Positions 34,578 through 43,768 of a stretch of DNA of 52,082 bases are shown piece after piece. Source of the stretch: Nisaea nitritireducens (GTDB lineage: Bacteria; Pseudomonadota; Alphaproteobacteria; Thalassobaculales; Thalassobaculaceae); NCBI RefSeq assembly GCF_014904795.1, contig NZ_JACZFS010000029.1:1-52082 (forward strand), read 5' to 3'. A program made the translations under genes and the position numbers. The stretch's first letter is position 1. Each line of letters opens with the position of its first letter. The notes below the pieces were generated by a model that did no database searches, was not told where the DNA came from, and was given only the letters and a program-made list of their open reading frames with translations.

Positions 34578-35537
34578 ATGGATAGACGCGGGATTATCGG
34601 TTTTGCAGCCGCAGCTTTCGGCGCCGTGACCATGGGATGGTCGGGCATGTCTTTCGCCCTCGATGCGCGGTTCCAGGACAAGAATGGCGATCTGGTCGCC
34701 GATACGCCGACCGATCCGAGCCAGCAGGTCGACCCAAGCACCCTCATCTTCGCCTATACGCCGGTCGAAGATCCGGCCGTTTATGCCAAGGTGTGGGACG
34801 GCTTCCTGCGCCATATGGAAGACGTGACCGGCAAGAAGGTCCAGTTTTTCCCGGTTCAGTCCAACGCCGCCCAGATTGAAGCCATGCGCGCCGGCCGCCT
34901 GCATGTCGCGGGCTTCAACACCGGCTCCAACCCACTCGCCGTGAACTGCGCCGGTTTCGTTTCCTTCGCCATGATGGCGTCGAAGGACGGTAACTTCGGC
35001 TACAACATGGAAATCATCACCTATCCGGGCAGCGGTATTGAGAAGGTCGAGGATATCAAGGGCAAGAAGATGGCCTTCACCTCGCAGACCTCGAACTCCG
35101 GCTTCAAGGCACCCTCCGCCATCCTGAAAGCCGACTACAATATGATTCCGGAGCGCGATTTCGAGCCGGTCTTCTCCGGCAAGCACGACAACTCCATCCT
35201 CGGCGTTGCCAACAAGGATTACCCGGCTGCCGCCATCGCCAACTCCGTATGGCACCGCATGGTCGCCCGCGACGTGATCAAGCAGGATCAGGTTGTCTCG
35301 ATCTACAAGTCGCAGACCTTCCCGACCACCGGCTTCGGCTATGCCTATAACCTGAAGCCGGAACTGCAGGAAAAGATCAAGGAAGCGTTCTTCAGCTTCA
35401 ACTGGGAAGGCTCGGCTCTTAAAGAAGAGTTCAAGCGCTCCGGTGAAGAGCAGTTCATCCCGATCACCTACAAGGAATACTGGGACGTGATCCGGAAGAT
35501 CGACACGGCCAACGGCGTTTCCTACGCCTGCAAGTAA
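34578..35537 (+). CDS. phnD: Phosphonate-type ABC transporter substrate-binding protein, PhnD family
   Basis: A 319-residue secreted protein. The N-terminus is a signal sequence (about 1-27, ending SFA). After it comes DKNGDLVADTPTD (residues 34-46), which fits an EF-hand/dockerin-like DxNxDxxxD calcium loop, then the binding fold beginning LIFAYTPVEDP. Ligand-loop candidate MAFTSQTSNSGFKAPS replaces the classical STSG; SGKHDNSILGVANKDY matches the PhnD His region. GGAGG precedes ATG 34578. Phosphonate, phosphite, phosphate or another oxyanion is possible. It heads phnDCEE. Confidence 0.88.
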   Translation: MDRRGIIGFAAAAFGAVTMGWSGMSFALDARFQDKNGDLVADTPTDPSQQVDPSTLIFAYTPVEDPAVYAKVWDGFLRHMEDVTGKKVQFFPVQSNAAQIEAMRAGRLHVAGFNTGSNPLAVNCAGFVSFAMMASKDGNFGYNMEIITYPGSGIEKVEDIKGKKMAFTSQTSNSGFKAPSAILKADYNMIPERDFEPVFSGKHDNSILGVANKDYPAAAIANSVWHRMVARDVIKQDQVVSIYKSQTFPTTGFGYAYNLKPELQEKIKEAFFSFNWEGSALKEEFKRSGEEQFIPITYKEYWDVIRKIDTANGVSYACK

Positions 35538-35558
35538 TCCACCCGATTGAACCTGACA

Positions 35559-35581
35559 GGCGATCGCTCCAAGCGATCGCC
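35559..35581 (+). other. 10-bp perfect stem-loop between phnD and phnC
   Basis: GGCGATCGCT-cca-AGCGATCGCC starts 21 nt after the phnD stop and has no U-tract. It matches in position and type the hairpins after the other binding-protein genes in this window and should protect the phnD mRNA and damp expression of phnCEE. Confidence 0.8.
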
Positions 35582-35605
35582 AAAATGAGTTGAGGAGCGC
35601 CCTTA

Positions 35606-36451
35606 ATGTTGCGACTTGAAGGTCTGTCAAAAGTCTATGGGACAGGCGATCGGGCGCTCACCGACGTGAGTTTCACGGTCGAGCCCGGTCAGGTCGTTGG
35701 CCTGATCGGGCCATCGGGAGCCGGTAAATCCACGCTGATCCGGTGCATCAACCGGCTGGTTGAGCCATCGGCCGGGAAAATCTCTCTGGGCGATCTTGAT
35801 ATCACGCAACTGAGCCGCGGCGGCCTGCGTCAGGCCCGGCGGCGGATCGGTATGATCTTCCAGGAATACGCCCTGGTCGAACGCCTCACCGTCATGGAGA
35901 ACGTGCTTTCCGGACGTCTCGGCTATGTCGGTTTCTGGCGCAGCTTCTTTCGCAAATTCCCGCCGGAATCCGTCGAGAACGCCTACCGCCTGCTCGACCG
36001 AGTCGGTCTGAGCGCGCATGTAAACAAGCGGGCCGATGCCCTGTCCGGCGGCCAGCGCCAGCGCGTCGGCATTGCCCGGGCGCTCGAGCAGGATCCGGAC
36101 CTGCTACTGATCGACGAGCCGACAGCCTCGCTCGATCCGAAAACCTCACGCCAGATCATGCGTCTCATCATCGAGATCTGCGACGAGCGCGGCCTGCCCG
36201 CCATCATCAACATTCATGACGTGGCTCTCGCTCAGCAATTTGTGCAACGCATCATCGGCCTGCAGGGCGGCAAAGTCGTCTTCGACGGCAGCCCGGATGA
36301 GCTGGATGCGGACGTGCTGACCCGGATCTACGGTGAAGAAGACTGGTCCGCGACAATCCGCAAGGTCGACGAAGATGCTGAAGGCACAGAAGACAGTGCC
36401 GAGGAAATTGCCGCCGCACTCGACCGCGAACGTCTTGCGGGGCTGACATGA
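35606..36451 (+). CDS. phnC: Phosphonate-type ABC transporter ATPase, PhnC family
   Basis: A 281-residue ATPase with Walker [10 protein letters not shown] (35-43), Q-loop [10 protein letters not shown], signature LSGGQ (146-150), Walker B LLLIDEP (166-172) and switch His in INIHDVAL. The last 30 or so residues are acidic ([13 protein letters not shown]), an uncommon extension. GAGGAG stands 9 nt before ATG 35606. The stop overlaps the next permease start (ATGA). Confidence 0.93.
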   Translation: MLRLEGLSKVYGTGDRALTDVSFTVEPGQVVGLIGPSGAGKSTLIRCINRLVEPSAGKISLGDLDITQLSRGGLRQARRRIGMIFQEYALVERLTVMENVLSGRLGYVGFWRSFFRKFPPESVENAYRLLDRVGLSAHVNKRADALSGGQRQRVGIARALEQDPDLLLIDEPTASLDPKTSRQIMRLIIEICDERGLPAIINIHDVALAQQFVQRIIGLQGGKVVFDGSPDELDADVLTRIYGEEDWSATIRKVDEDAEGTEDSAEEIAAALDRERLAGLT

Positions 36452-37260
36452 CGACGGCCACCGCACCCGCCTTTCCGACCACCTGGTCGCGTCCCCCCTT
36501 CATCAAGCGCGCCTGGCTGCGCTGGACGCTCTATCTCGGCGCGCTGCTCTACATGGTCCTCGCCGTAGGCTCGGTCGAGGTCAACTGGATGCGCGTCTGG
36601 GAAGGTCTCGACCGCGGCCTCCGCTTCATTCAGGGCTTCCTCCTGCCTGACTTCACCAGCCGCTGGGAAGACATCCTGATCGGCATGGAAGAAAGCCTGA
36701 CGATGGCTGTCACCTCGACCGTGGCCGGCGTCGCTATCTCGGTCCCGATCGGGATCGGTGCCGCCCGGAACATCGCCCCCTTACCTGTTTATGCTGTCTG
36801 CCGGGCGATCATTGCCCTGTCCAGGAGCTTTCAGGAAATCATCATCGCTATTCTATTCGTCGCGATGTTCGGCTTCGGGCCCTTTGCCGGGTTCCTGACC
36901 CTTTCCTTCGCCACCATCGGCTTCCTCGCCAAACTGCTGGCCGAGGATATCGAGGATATCGACGAGAGTCAGGCCGAGGCCGTCCGTGCAACCGGCGCCG
37001 GCTGGTGGCAGATCGTGACCTACGCGATCCAGCCGCAGGTCATGCCGCGCCTGATCGGGCTCAGCCTCTATCGCCTGGACATCAATTTCCGCGAGTCCGC
37101 CGTCATCGGCATTGTCGGGGCCGGCGGTGTCGGCGCCACGCTGAATACGGCGATGGACCGGTACGAATACGACTCCGCCGCCGCAATTCTGATCCTGATC
37201 ATCCTGATCGTGATGGCGGCTGAATATTCATCAGGCTACGTGCGGAAATGGCTCCAGTGA
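36448..37260 (+). CDS. phnE: Phosphonate-type ABC transporter permease, PhnE family
   Basis: A 270-residue permease with an N-terminal helix (about 26-46), a stretch of periplasmic loop, and five more hydrophobic segments. The coupling loop is [21 protein letters not shown], followed by the PhnE C-terminal [16 protein letters not shown]. It overlaps phnC by 4 bp and the next permease by 1 bp (TGATG), so the three are translationally coupled. Confidence 0.93.
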   Translation: MTTATAPAFPTTWSRPPFIKRAWLRWTLYLGALLYMVLAVGSVEVNWMRVWEGLDRGLRFIQGFLLPDFTSRWEDILIGMEESLTMAVTSTVAGVAISVPIGIGAARNIAPLPVYAVCRAIIALSRSFQEIIIAILFVAMFGFGPFAGFLTLSFATIGFLAKLLAEDIEDIDESQAEAVRATGAGWWQIVTYAIQPQVMPRLIGLSLYRLDINFRESAVIGIVGAGGVGATLNTAMDRYEYDSAAAILILIILIVMAAEYSSGYVRKWLQ

Positions 37261-38084
37261 TGACAGATACTTCATCCGAACAAGTGACGTCCGGGCCGGT
37301 CTGGCGCAAACGCACGACCAAGCAGGAGCTTGCTCTCTGGCTGGGTTGGCTGGTACTGGCCGCTTTCTTCATATTCTGCTGGCAGATTATGACGAAGACC
37401 ACGATTTGGGCCTTCGTCTATGACGCTCCACGTCAAGCGCTGGATATCGGATCGCGGATGGTCCCGCCGCGCTGGGAGTACCTTCCCAACCTGCTGGAGC
37501 CGCTCTGGGACACCATCGCGATTGCCACGCTCGGCACCCTGCTGGCGCTCTTCATGGCAGTCCCCGTTGCCTTTCTCGCTGCCCGCAACACCACGCCCAG
37601 CACGCGCTTCATTCGGCCCGTCGCCCTGCTGATCATTGTATCCAGCCGCTCGATCAACTCCTTGATCTGGGCCCTGTTGCTGGTGGCAATCATCGGTCCC
37701 GGCGTGATGGCCGGCATTGTCGCCATCGCCTTCCGGTCCATCGGTTTCGTTGCGAAGCTTCTGTATGAAGCCATCGAGGAAATCGACGCTACCCAGGTCG
37801 AGGCTGTTTCCGCCACCGGGGCCAGCAAGGCGCAGATCATGGATTACGCGGTCGTGCCGCAAATCCTTCCCGCCTTCGCCGGGATCACTGTGTTCCGCTG
37901 GGACATCAATATTCGGGAATCAACAGTTCTCGGGCTGGTCGGTGCCGGCGGGCTCGGACTGCGACTGCAAGAGTCGCTGAATGTCCTCGCTTGGCCCCAG
38001 GTGACCATAATCTTCATCCTGATCCTGATCACGGTGCTGGTCAGCGAGTGGGTGTCGGCCAAAGTGCGGCACGCAATTATCTAG
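37260..38084 (+). CDS. phnE: Phosphonate-type ABC transporter permease, PhnE family
   Basis: A 274-residue PhnE permease, paralogous to the one before it: coupling loop VEAVSATGASKAQIMDYAVVP and INIRESTVLGLVGAGGLG. ATG 37260 overlaps the preceding stop; the extra four residues upstream are unlikely to be used. It probably forms a heterodimeric channel with its neighbour. The gene is followed after 42 bp by a Na/Pi cotransporter gene. Confidence 0.93.
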   Translation: MTDTSSEQVTSGPVWRKRTTKQELALWLGWLVLAAFFIFCWQIMTKTTIWAFVYDAPRQALDIGSRMVPPRWEYLPNLLEPLWDTIAIATLGTLLALFMAVPVAFLAARNTTPSTRFIRPVALLIIVSSRSINSLIWALLLVAIIGPGVMAGIVAIAFRSIGFVAKLLYEAIEEIDATQVEAVSATGASKAQIMDYAVVPQILPAFAGITVFRWDINIRESTVLGLVGAGGLGLRLQESLNVLAWPQVTIIFILILITVLVSEWVSAKVRHAII

Positions 38085-38126
38085 CAGCGTTATCAAACAG
38101 CGCCCGGCCGAGGCGCGGACAGGCCC

Positions 38127-39767
38127 ATGGAACTACTGATCAACATTGCCGGCGGAGTCGCCCTGCTTCTTTGGGGCGTCCGCATGGTGCGTACGGGAGT
38201 GACACGGGCCTTCGGCTCCGGGATTCGCCGAGGTGTCTCTGCGGCCACACGGAACCGGTTCAGCTCGTTCTTCACCGGCCTCGGCGTCACAACCATCCTG
38301 CAGAGCAGCACGGCAACGGCCCTGATCGTCGGGTCGTTCGGCGGCCGCAGGATGATTGCCGTTCCTGCCGGCCTGGCTCTCATGCTCGGTGCGGATGTCG
38401 GCAGCACCATCGTTGTTCAGGTTCTGGCTTTCGACGTCTCCTGGATGTCGCCGGTCTTCCTGTTCATCGGCGTCACCGCTTTCCTGTCGTCGGAAAACTC
38501 CCGCCGCCGGGCGATCGCGCGGTTCTTCATCGGCCTCGGCCTGATGCTGCTGGCGATCAAGATGGTCATGCTGGCATCGGTTCCACTGCGCGAGGGGCCG
38601 ACTGTGTCCCTCCTGCTTGCCCCGCTGCAGAGCGAGCCGCTGCTGGCGATCCTGTTCGCTGCGCTATTGACCTGGATCGCCCATTCGAGCCTGACCGTGG
38701 TTGTCCTGATCATGACGATGGTTTCGCTTGGCGTGATGGAGATACATCTGGCCATCGCGATGGTGCTCGGCGCGAATATCGGCAGCGCCATCACCCCCGT
38801 GGCGATGAACTGGGGCTCTGATCCCGCTGCTCGCAGAGTGCCTGTCGGCAATCTCCTGATGCGCGCAACCGGGGTCATTCTGACCTTCGGTTTCATCCCC
38901 TGGATCGTGCCGTATTTTGCGGACTTTTCGGTCGATTCAGCGCACCTGATCGCCAACGTCCATACCGGCTTCAACCTCGTGGTCGCCATAATCTTCCTAC
39001 CGTTCGTCGGCTGGGTGGCGCGTCTCGTCGTCCGCATCCTGCCGGACCGGGCCGGGCCGGACGACGTCCTCGCCCCGAAGCATCTGGAAGAGGAAAGCCT
39101 CGACACGCCGTCAGTGGCGCTTTCCGCCGCCGCCCGGGAAACCCTTAGGATGGGCGACACCGTCGAATACATGCTGTCCCGGACCATGGACGTGCTGCGC
39201 AACGGCACCCTCGACCAGATCAAGGAGATCGAGCGCGAGGACGACATCGTCGACTCCCTGCACGAAGCCGTGAAGATCTATCTGACCAAACTGTCCCGGC
39301 AGGAACTGGACCCGGCGGAAAGCCGCCGCGTTGTCGAGATCCTGACTTTCACCACGAATCTCGAGCATATCGGCGACATCATCGACAAGAACCTGCTGGA
39401 ACTTGCGGCCAAGAAGCTGAAAGACGGCAGCGTCTTCTCCAAGGACGGGCTGGAGGAGCTGGAGGCACTGCACAGCGACGTGCTGGCCAACCTGAAGCTG
39501 GCGCTCAGCATCTTCATGACCGGCGATGCGCGTCTCGCCAGACGCCTGATGGAGCAGAAGGTCCATATCCGCGAGCTGGAGCAGAAATACTCAGAAGCGC
39601 ACTACAATCGCATCCGCGATGGCAAGACGGAGTCGCTGAACAGCTCTTCCCTGCATCTCGACGTGCTGCGGGACCTGAAGCGGATAAACAGCCACATCAC
39701 CTCGGTCGCCTATCCGATCCTGGAATCCACAGGCCAGATCGCAGAAAGCCGTCTGCGGGACGAATAG
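38127..39767 (+). CDS. Na+/phosphate cotransporter family protein with PhoU-like C-terminus
   Basis: A 546-residue protein. The N-terminal two-thirds is a Na/Pi cotransporter (NptA/PF02690-type) with the duplicated helical-hairpin motifs QSSTATALIVG (59-69) and AHSSLTVVVL (about 185-194). From about residue 340 a soluble helical domain of PhoU type follows (ARETLRMGDTVEYML, FTTNLEHIGDIIDKNLLELA). Such fusions are thought to couple low-affinity phosphate movement to PhoU-like control. It follows the second phn importer in the same direction, only 42 bp away, and converges with the carnitine operon. Confidence 0.91.
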   Translation: MELLINIAGGVALLLWGVRMVRTGVTRAFGSGIRRGVSAATRNRFSSFFTGLGVTTILQSSTATALIVGSFGGRRMIAVPAGLALMLGADVGSTIVVQVLAFDVSWMSPVFLFIGVTAFLSSENSRRRAIARFFIGLGLMLLAIKMVMLASVPLREGPTVSLLLAPLQSEPLLAILFAALLTWIAHSSLTVVVLIMTMVSLGVMEIHLAIAMVLGANIGSAITPVAMNWGSDPAARRVPVGNLLMRATGVILTFGFIPWIVPYFADFSVDSAHLIANVHTGFNLVVAIIFLPFVGWVARLVVRILPDRAGPDDVLAPKHLEEESLDTPSVALSAAARETLRMGDTVEYMLSRTMDVLRNGTLDQIKEIEREDDIVDSLHEAVKIYLTKLSRQELDPAESRRVVEILTFTTNLEHIGDIIDKNLLELAAKKLKDGSVFSKDGLEELEALHSDVLANLKLALSIFMTGDARLARRLMEQKVHIRELEQKYSEAHYNRIRDGKTESLNSSSLHLDVLRDLKRINSHITSVAYPILESTGQIAESRLRDE

Positions 39768-39774
39768 AGCCGCG

Positions 39775-40560
39775 TCAGCGCCCCTTCCAGATCGGATCGC
39801 GGCCTTCGGCGAAAGCGGTGTAGCCTTCCCGGTTATCTTCCGATGAATAGAGCCGGTCGACGGTCTCGAACTGGCGTTTGGTGATCCGGTTCATGGCGTC
39901 CTGGAAGGTCATGTCCTCGGCCTCGCGGACGATCTCCTTGATGGCGGAAAAGACCAAGGGCGGGCCTGAGGCGAGATGCTTGGCGAGCGCCCGCGCCTCG
40001 TCCATCAGGGACGCGCCCGGGTAGACATGGTTCACCAGCCCCCAGCGCGCGGCCTCCTCGACCTCAATCCAGCGCCCGGTGAACAACATTTCCATGGCGA
40101 TGTGATGGGGAATGCGCTTCGGCAGCTTCACCGTCGCCGCGTCAGCCACGGTACCGGAGCGGATCTCCGGCAGCGCGAAGGTCGCGTGATCGGCGGCGAG
40201 GATGATGTCGGCGGAGAGAGCGAGCTCCAACCCGCCGCCGCAGCAGATCCCGTTCACAGCCGCGATCACCGGTTTGTTCAAGCCGCGCAGTTCCTGCAGA
40301 CCGCCAAAGCCGCCAACACCGTAATCCCCGTCGACCTCATCACCGGCGGCGGCCGCTTTCAGATCCCAGCCCGGGCAGAAGAACTTCTCGCCCGCACCGG
40401 TGACGATGCAGACCCGCAGCTCCGGATCGTCCCGAAAGGCGGCGAAGGTATCCCCCATGATCCGGCTGGTCGCGAGATCGATGGCATTGGCTTTCGGCCG
40501 GTCCAGCGTGACTTCAAGCACATGGCCATCGCGCCGGGTCTTGATCGGGCCTTCACTCAT
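39775..40560 (-). CDS. caiD: Crotonobetainyl-CoA hydratase / carnitinyl-CoA dehydratase (CaiD-like)
   Basis: A 261-residue crotonase. It is unusually close to E. coli CaiD: LEVTLDRPKANAIDLATS, then ITGAGEKFF-type TGAGEKFFCPGWDLKAAA, GGGLELALSAD with the oxyanion and Glu region, and the C-terminus AFAEGRDPIWKGR (AFAEKRDPVWKGR in E. coli). CaiD interconverts crotonobetainyl-CoA and L-carnitinyl-CoA. It is the last gene of a five-gene operon with carnitine dehydrogenase and a BKACE, which strongly supports that role. Its start overlaps the preceding stop by 8 bp. Confidence 0.88.
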   Translation of the reverse strand: MSEGPIKTRRDGHVLEVTLDRPKANAIDLATSRIMGDTFAAFRDDPELRVCIVTGAGEKFFCPGWDLKAAAAGDEVDGDYGVGGFGGLQELRGLNKPVIAAVNGICCGGGLELALSADIILAADHATFALPEIRSGTVADAATVKLPKRIPHHIAMEMLFTGRWIEVEEAARWGLVNHVYPGASLMDEARALAKHLASGPPLVFSAIKEIVREAEDMTFQDAMNRITKRQFETVDRLYSSEDNREGYTAFAEGRDPIWKGR

Positions 40561-42601
40561 TGTCGTCTCCCATCCTGATCAGGGCATCCACTGCAACCGC
40601 GCCCTCGGGCAAGCAGAGCAGCGGGTTGATTTCCACTTCGCTGACCCGCCCGTCATGGGCGGCCACGAAATCCTGCACGGCCTGTACAGCGGCGACAATC
40701 GCCACCCTGTCCGCAGGCGGCGCACCGCGATAACCGTTAAGCAACGGCGCGATCCGGAGCCTGTCCAACGCCGCCTCGATCTCCGCATCAGAGGCGGGCA
40801 GCAGCAGCATCGCGCTATCCTTCAATATCTCCGTCTGCACGCCGCCGGCGGCAAGCGTCAGAACATAACCATGCGCCGGATCCAACGTCACGCCGACCAG
40901 CAATTCCGCGACAGCCCCGGAGACCATCTGCTCGACAAGGAACTGCTCCGTCGGCATGGCGCAAGCCGCTACACGCACATCTTCCGCACTTGCGAGCCCT
41001 AGCCGGACCGCCCCCGCCTCGGTCTTGTGCGCAATCCCGATGCCTTTCAGCACCAGGGGAAAACCGATTTCGCCGACGGCCGCCGCCGCACTTTCCGCAT
41101 TAGACGCCTCGATACTCTTCGGCACGGAAAGGCCCTGACGGGCCAGAGCCTCTTTCGCCTCCCGCTCCGCATAAGTGCGCAGATTTCCCGGCGTCCCGGG
41201 AAGAAGCAGCGGCTCGGAAGGCGAGCGATCCGCCCCAAGCCAGGCCGCGGCAGCGATCGCGGTCAGAGCCTCATCCATGCCGGTGAAAGGCACAATACCG
41301 AGATCGAACAGGGATTCCGCCACCTTTTCCGGAAGGTTCTCCGGCAGGGACGCGAGGATCGCCATCGGCTTTCCGCTGTTCGCCATTGTCTTGTGGACAG
41401 CGCGGATCACCTGATTCCATTCGGCGGCGCCGCCGAGCTCAACCTTCGGAAAGTCGAGCACCACGATCCCGAGCGCAAGACCGCTGCCCTGCATCATGGC
41501 GGTAAAGGTCTTCTCGACCGCCGCTTCGTCGCCCCAGATATAGGTGTGATAATCGAGCGGATTGGCGAGCGTCACTTTCGGGCCGAGCGCACCGGCAAGA
41601 TCCGAGCGCTGCGCGTCTTCCAGCGGCGGGTAGACAACGCCGCGCGACAAGCCGGTGTCGGCCATCAGACTGGCCTCCCCGCCGGAGCAGGACATGGAAG
41701 CGATCCTGTTCGATGGCAAAGGCCCTGTCACATGCAGCAGTTTCAGGGTCTCCAGCAGGGCCGGAAGGCTGCGTATTTCGGCAATGCCTAGCCGCTCCAG
41801 CAGCGCCGTCGCGCCTGCATCGCTCCCCGCAAGGGAGGCGGTGTGAGAGACAGCCCCCGTCCGCGCTTCATCAGACCGGCCGACCTTGAGCGCAACGATG
41901 GGCTTGCCGAGCCTGCGCGCCTTCTCCGACAGCGCCTCGAAAGCCCTGAGATCGCCAACACCCTCGATATAAAGGCCAAGCGCTGTTACACGAGGATCGT
42001 CCAGCAGGCACATGCCGACTTCGGCGAAACCGGTCTGCGCCTGATTGCCGACGGTCACCACATAGGCCAGCGGCAGGCCACGCCGCTGCATGGTCAGATT
42101 GATGGCGATGTTGGATGACTGGGCGACGATTGCCACACCGCTTTTGGCCGGGCTCCCGCCATGCAGGTCCGGCCAGAGGGCCGCACCGTCGAGATAATTG
42201 ATCAACCCGTAACAGTTCGGGCCGAGCAGGATCATGCCGCCCGCGACCTCCAGCAACCGCTCCTGCAGGGCCGCACCGTCACCGGTTTCCCTGTCCGCCT
42301 CGCGAAAACCGCTTGCGAAACAAACGGCGCCGCCCGCCCCCACCTCCGACAGTTCCGCCACGGCATCGACGGTGGCGTGGCGGTTAATGCCGATGAAAGT
42401 GGCATCCGGCGCGTCCGGCAGATCCGCGATCGAGGCATAGGTCGGAACGCCTGCGATCTCCTCCCGCTTCGGGTGGATCGGCCAGAGCGCGCCTTCAAAG
42501 CCGATCTTGCGGCATTCGGCGACGACATTCGTGCACCAGGCGCCGCCCCCGATCACTGCGATGGATTGGGGCCGGAGCAGCCGTTCAAGACCTGATGTCA
42601 T
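40553..42601 (-). CDS. NDP-forming acyl-CoA synthetase (betaine-CoA ligase candidate)
   Basis: A 682-residue acetyl-CoA synthetase (ADP-forming)-type enzyme with fused subunits: a CoA-binding Rossmann domain (SIAVIGGGAWCTNVV, residues 13-27; LLGPNCYGLINY), a succinyl-CoA-ligase-like domain with the phospho-His motif GAVSHTASLAGSD (about 249-261), and an ATP-grasp domain from about 475 (FPLVLKGIGIAHKTEAGAV). It forms or uses a CoA thioester with NTP/NDP. In a carnitine operon it could activate gamma-butyrobetaine, crotonobetaine or carnitine in place of the AMP-forming CaiC; this is inference. Confidence 0.88.
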   Translation of the reverse strand: MTSGLERLLRPQSIAVIGGGAWCTNVVAECRKIGFEGALWPIHPKREEIAGVPTYASIADLPDAPDATFIGINRHATVDAVAELSEVGAGGAVCFASGFREADRETGDGAALQERLLEVAGGMILLGPNCYGLINYLDGAALWPDLHGGSPAKSGVAIVAQSSNIAINLTMQRRGLPLAYVVTVGNQAQTGFAEVGMCLLDDPRVTALGLYIEGVGDLRAFEALSEKARRLGKPIVALKVGRSDEARTGAVSHTASLAGSDAGATALLERLGIAEIRSLPALLETLKLLHVTGPLPSNRIASMSCSGGEASLMADTGLSRGVVYPPLEDAQRSDLAGALGPKVTLANPLDYHTYIWGDEAAVEKTFTAMMQGSGLALGIVVLDFPKVELGGAAEWNQVIRAVHKTMANSGKPMAILASLPENLPEKVAESLFDLGIVPFTGMDEALTAIAAAAWLGADRSPSEPLLLPGTPGNLRTYAEREAKEALARQGLSVPKSIEASNAESAAAAVGEIGFPLVLKGIGIAHKTEAGAVRLGLASAEDVRVAACAMPTEQFLVEQMVSGAVAELLVGVTLDPAHGYVLTLAAGGVQTEILKDSAMLLLPASDAEIEAALDRLRIAPLLNGYRGAPPADRVAIVAAVQAVQDFVAAHDGRVSEVEINPLLCLPEGAVAVDALIRMGDDNE

Positions 42602-42607
42602 GATGCG

Positions 42608-43768
42608 TCAGGCGCCCAGCGGCCGGAGAAGTTCCCGGCTGATAATGTGACGCTGAATTTCCGAGGTGCCGTCCCAGATCCGCTCAACCCGGGCATCGCG
42701 CCAGAACCGTTCGATCGGGAAATCGTCCATCAGCCCCATGCCGCCATAGATCTGCAGCGTGGCGTCTGTCACCCGTGCCAGCATCTCCGAGGCGTAGACC
42801 TTGGCGCTGGCGATCTCCCGGTTGGCCGGCAGCCCCTGATCGAGCCTCCAGGCCGACGCGAGTGTCAGCCAGTCGGCCGCGTCGATCTCTGTGATCATGT
42901 CGGCGAGCTGGAAGCTGATGCCCTGGAACTTGCCGATGGCCTGGCCGAACTGCTTGCGCTCGGCGGCATAGGCAAGTCCCATGTCGAAGCAACGCCGGGC
43001 CCGGCCGACGGCCATGGTGGCGACCGTGATGCGGGTGGCGTAGAGCCATTCGTTCATCACCTCGAACCCGCCATCGACCTCGCCCAGAACCTGGGCGTCC
43101 GGCAGACGGCAATCGTCGAATTCGAGGATCATGTTCTTGTAACCGCGATGGCTGACGGACTTGTAGCCGTCGCGGATGGTGAAGCCCGGCGTGCCCCGGT
43201 CCACAAGGAAGGTCGTGATCCGCTTTTTCGGGCCGCGCGGGGTGTCGTCCTCACCGGTCGCCACGAAGACGATGATGAAATCCGCATGATCGGCGCCGGA
43301 GATGAAATGCTTGCTGCCGTTCAGCACCCAGTCGCCGCCGTCCCGCTTCGCCGAACAGGTCATGCCGCGCACGTCAGACCCGGCCCCCGGCTCCGTCATG
43401 GCAAGCGCATCCATCCGCTCGCCCTTAACCGCCGGGGTCAGGTAACGCTCGATCTGGTCACCCTTGCAGGCCATCAGGATATTCTGCGGACGGCCGAAGA
43501 AATGGGTCAACGCCATGGAGCCACGGCCAAGCTCACGCTCGACCAGCGCGAAATCGAGATGGTTCAGCCCGCCGCCGCCAACCTCTTCGGGGAAATTCGA
43601 GGCATAGAAACCGATATCGAGGCATTTCTGCTTGATCGCCTCGGCCAACTCCGGGCGCACCTCGCCAGTCCTCTCCACCTCGGCTTCATGTGGATAAATC
43701 TCGGTCTCGACGAAATCCCGCACCGTGGAGACGATCATCTCCTGCTCTTCGCTCAGCCCGAAATGCAT
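42608..43768 (-). CDS. Acyl-CoA dehydrogenase (gamma-butyrobetainyl-CoA dehydrogenase candidate)
   Basis: A 386-residue ACAD with the full fold: ALAMTEPGAGSDVRGMTC, GSKHFISGADHADFIIVF, GRARRCFDMGLAYAAERKQF and QIYGGMGLMDDFPIERFWRD. Near the C-terminus RIWDGTSEIQRHIISREL carries Asp where medium-chain enzymes have the catalytic Glu. In this operon it may oxidise gamma-butyrobetainyl-CoA to crotonobetainyl-CoA, the step that would feed the CaiD-like hydratase. The ATG overlaps the preceding TGA by 1 bp. Confidence 0.9.
   Translation of the reverse strand: MHFGLSEEQEMIVSTVRDFVETEIYPHEAEVERTGEVRPELAEAIKQKCLDIGFYASNFPEEVGGGGLNHLDFALVERELGRGSMALTHFFGRPQNILMACKGDQIERYLTPAVKGERMDALAMTEPGAGSDVRGMTCSAKRDGGDWVLNGSKHFISGADHADFIIVFVATGEDDTPRGPKKRITTFLVDRGTPGFTIRDGYKSVSHRGYKNMILEFDDCRLPDAQVLGEVDGGFEVMNEWLYATRITVATMAVGRARRCFDMGLAYAAERKQFGQAIGKFQGISFQLADMITEIDAADWLTLASAWRLDQGLPANREIASAKVYASEMLARVTDATLQIYGGMGLMDDFPIERFWRDARVERIWDGTSEIQRHIISRELLRPLGA

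Noticed and set aside
5876-38084. Complete phosphonate degradation pathway
   Set aside because: Only importers are present; no C-P lyase, phosphonatase or phosphite dehydrogenase gene was found in the window.
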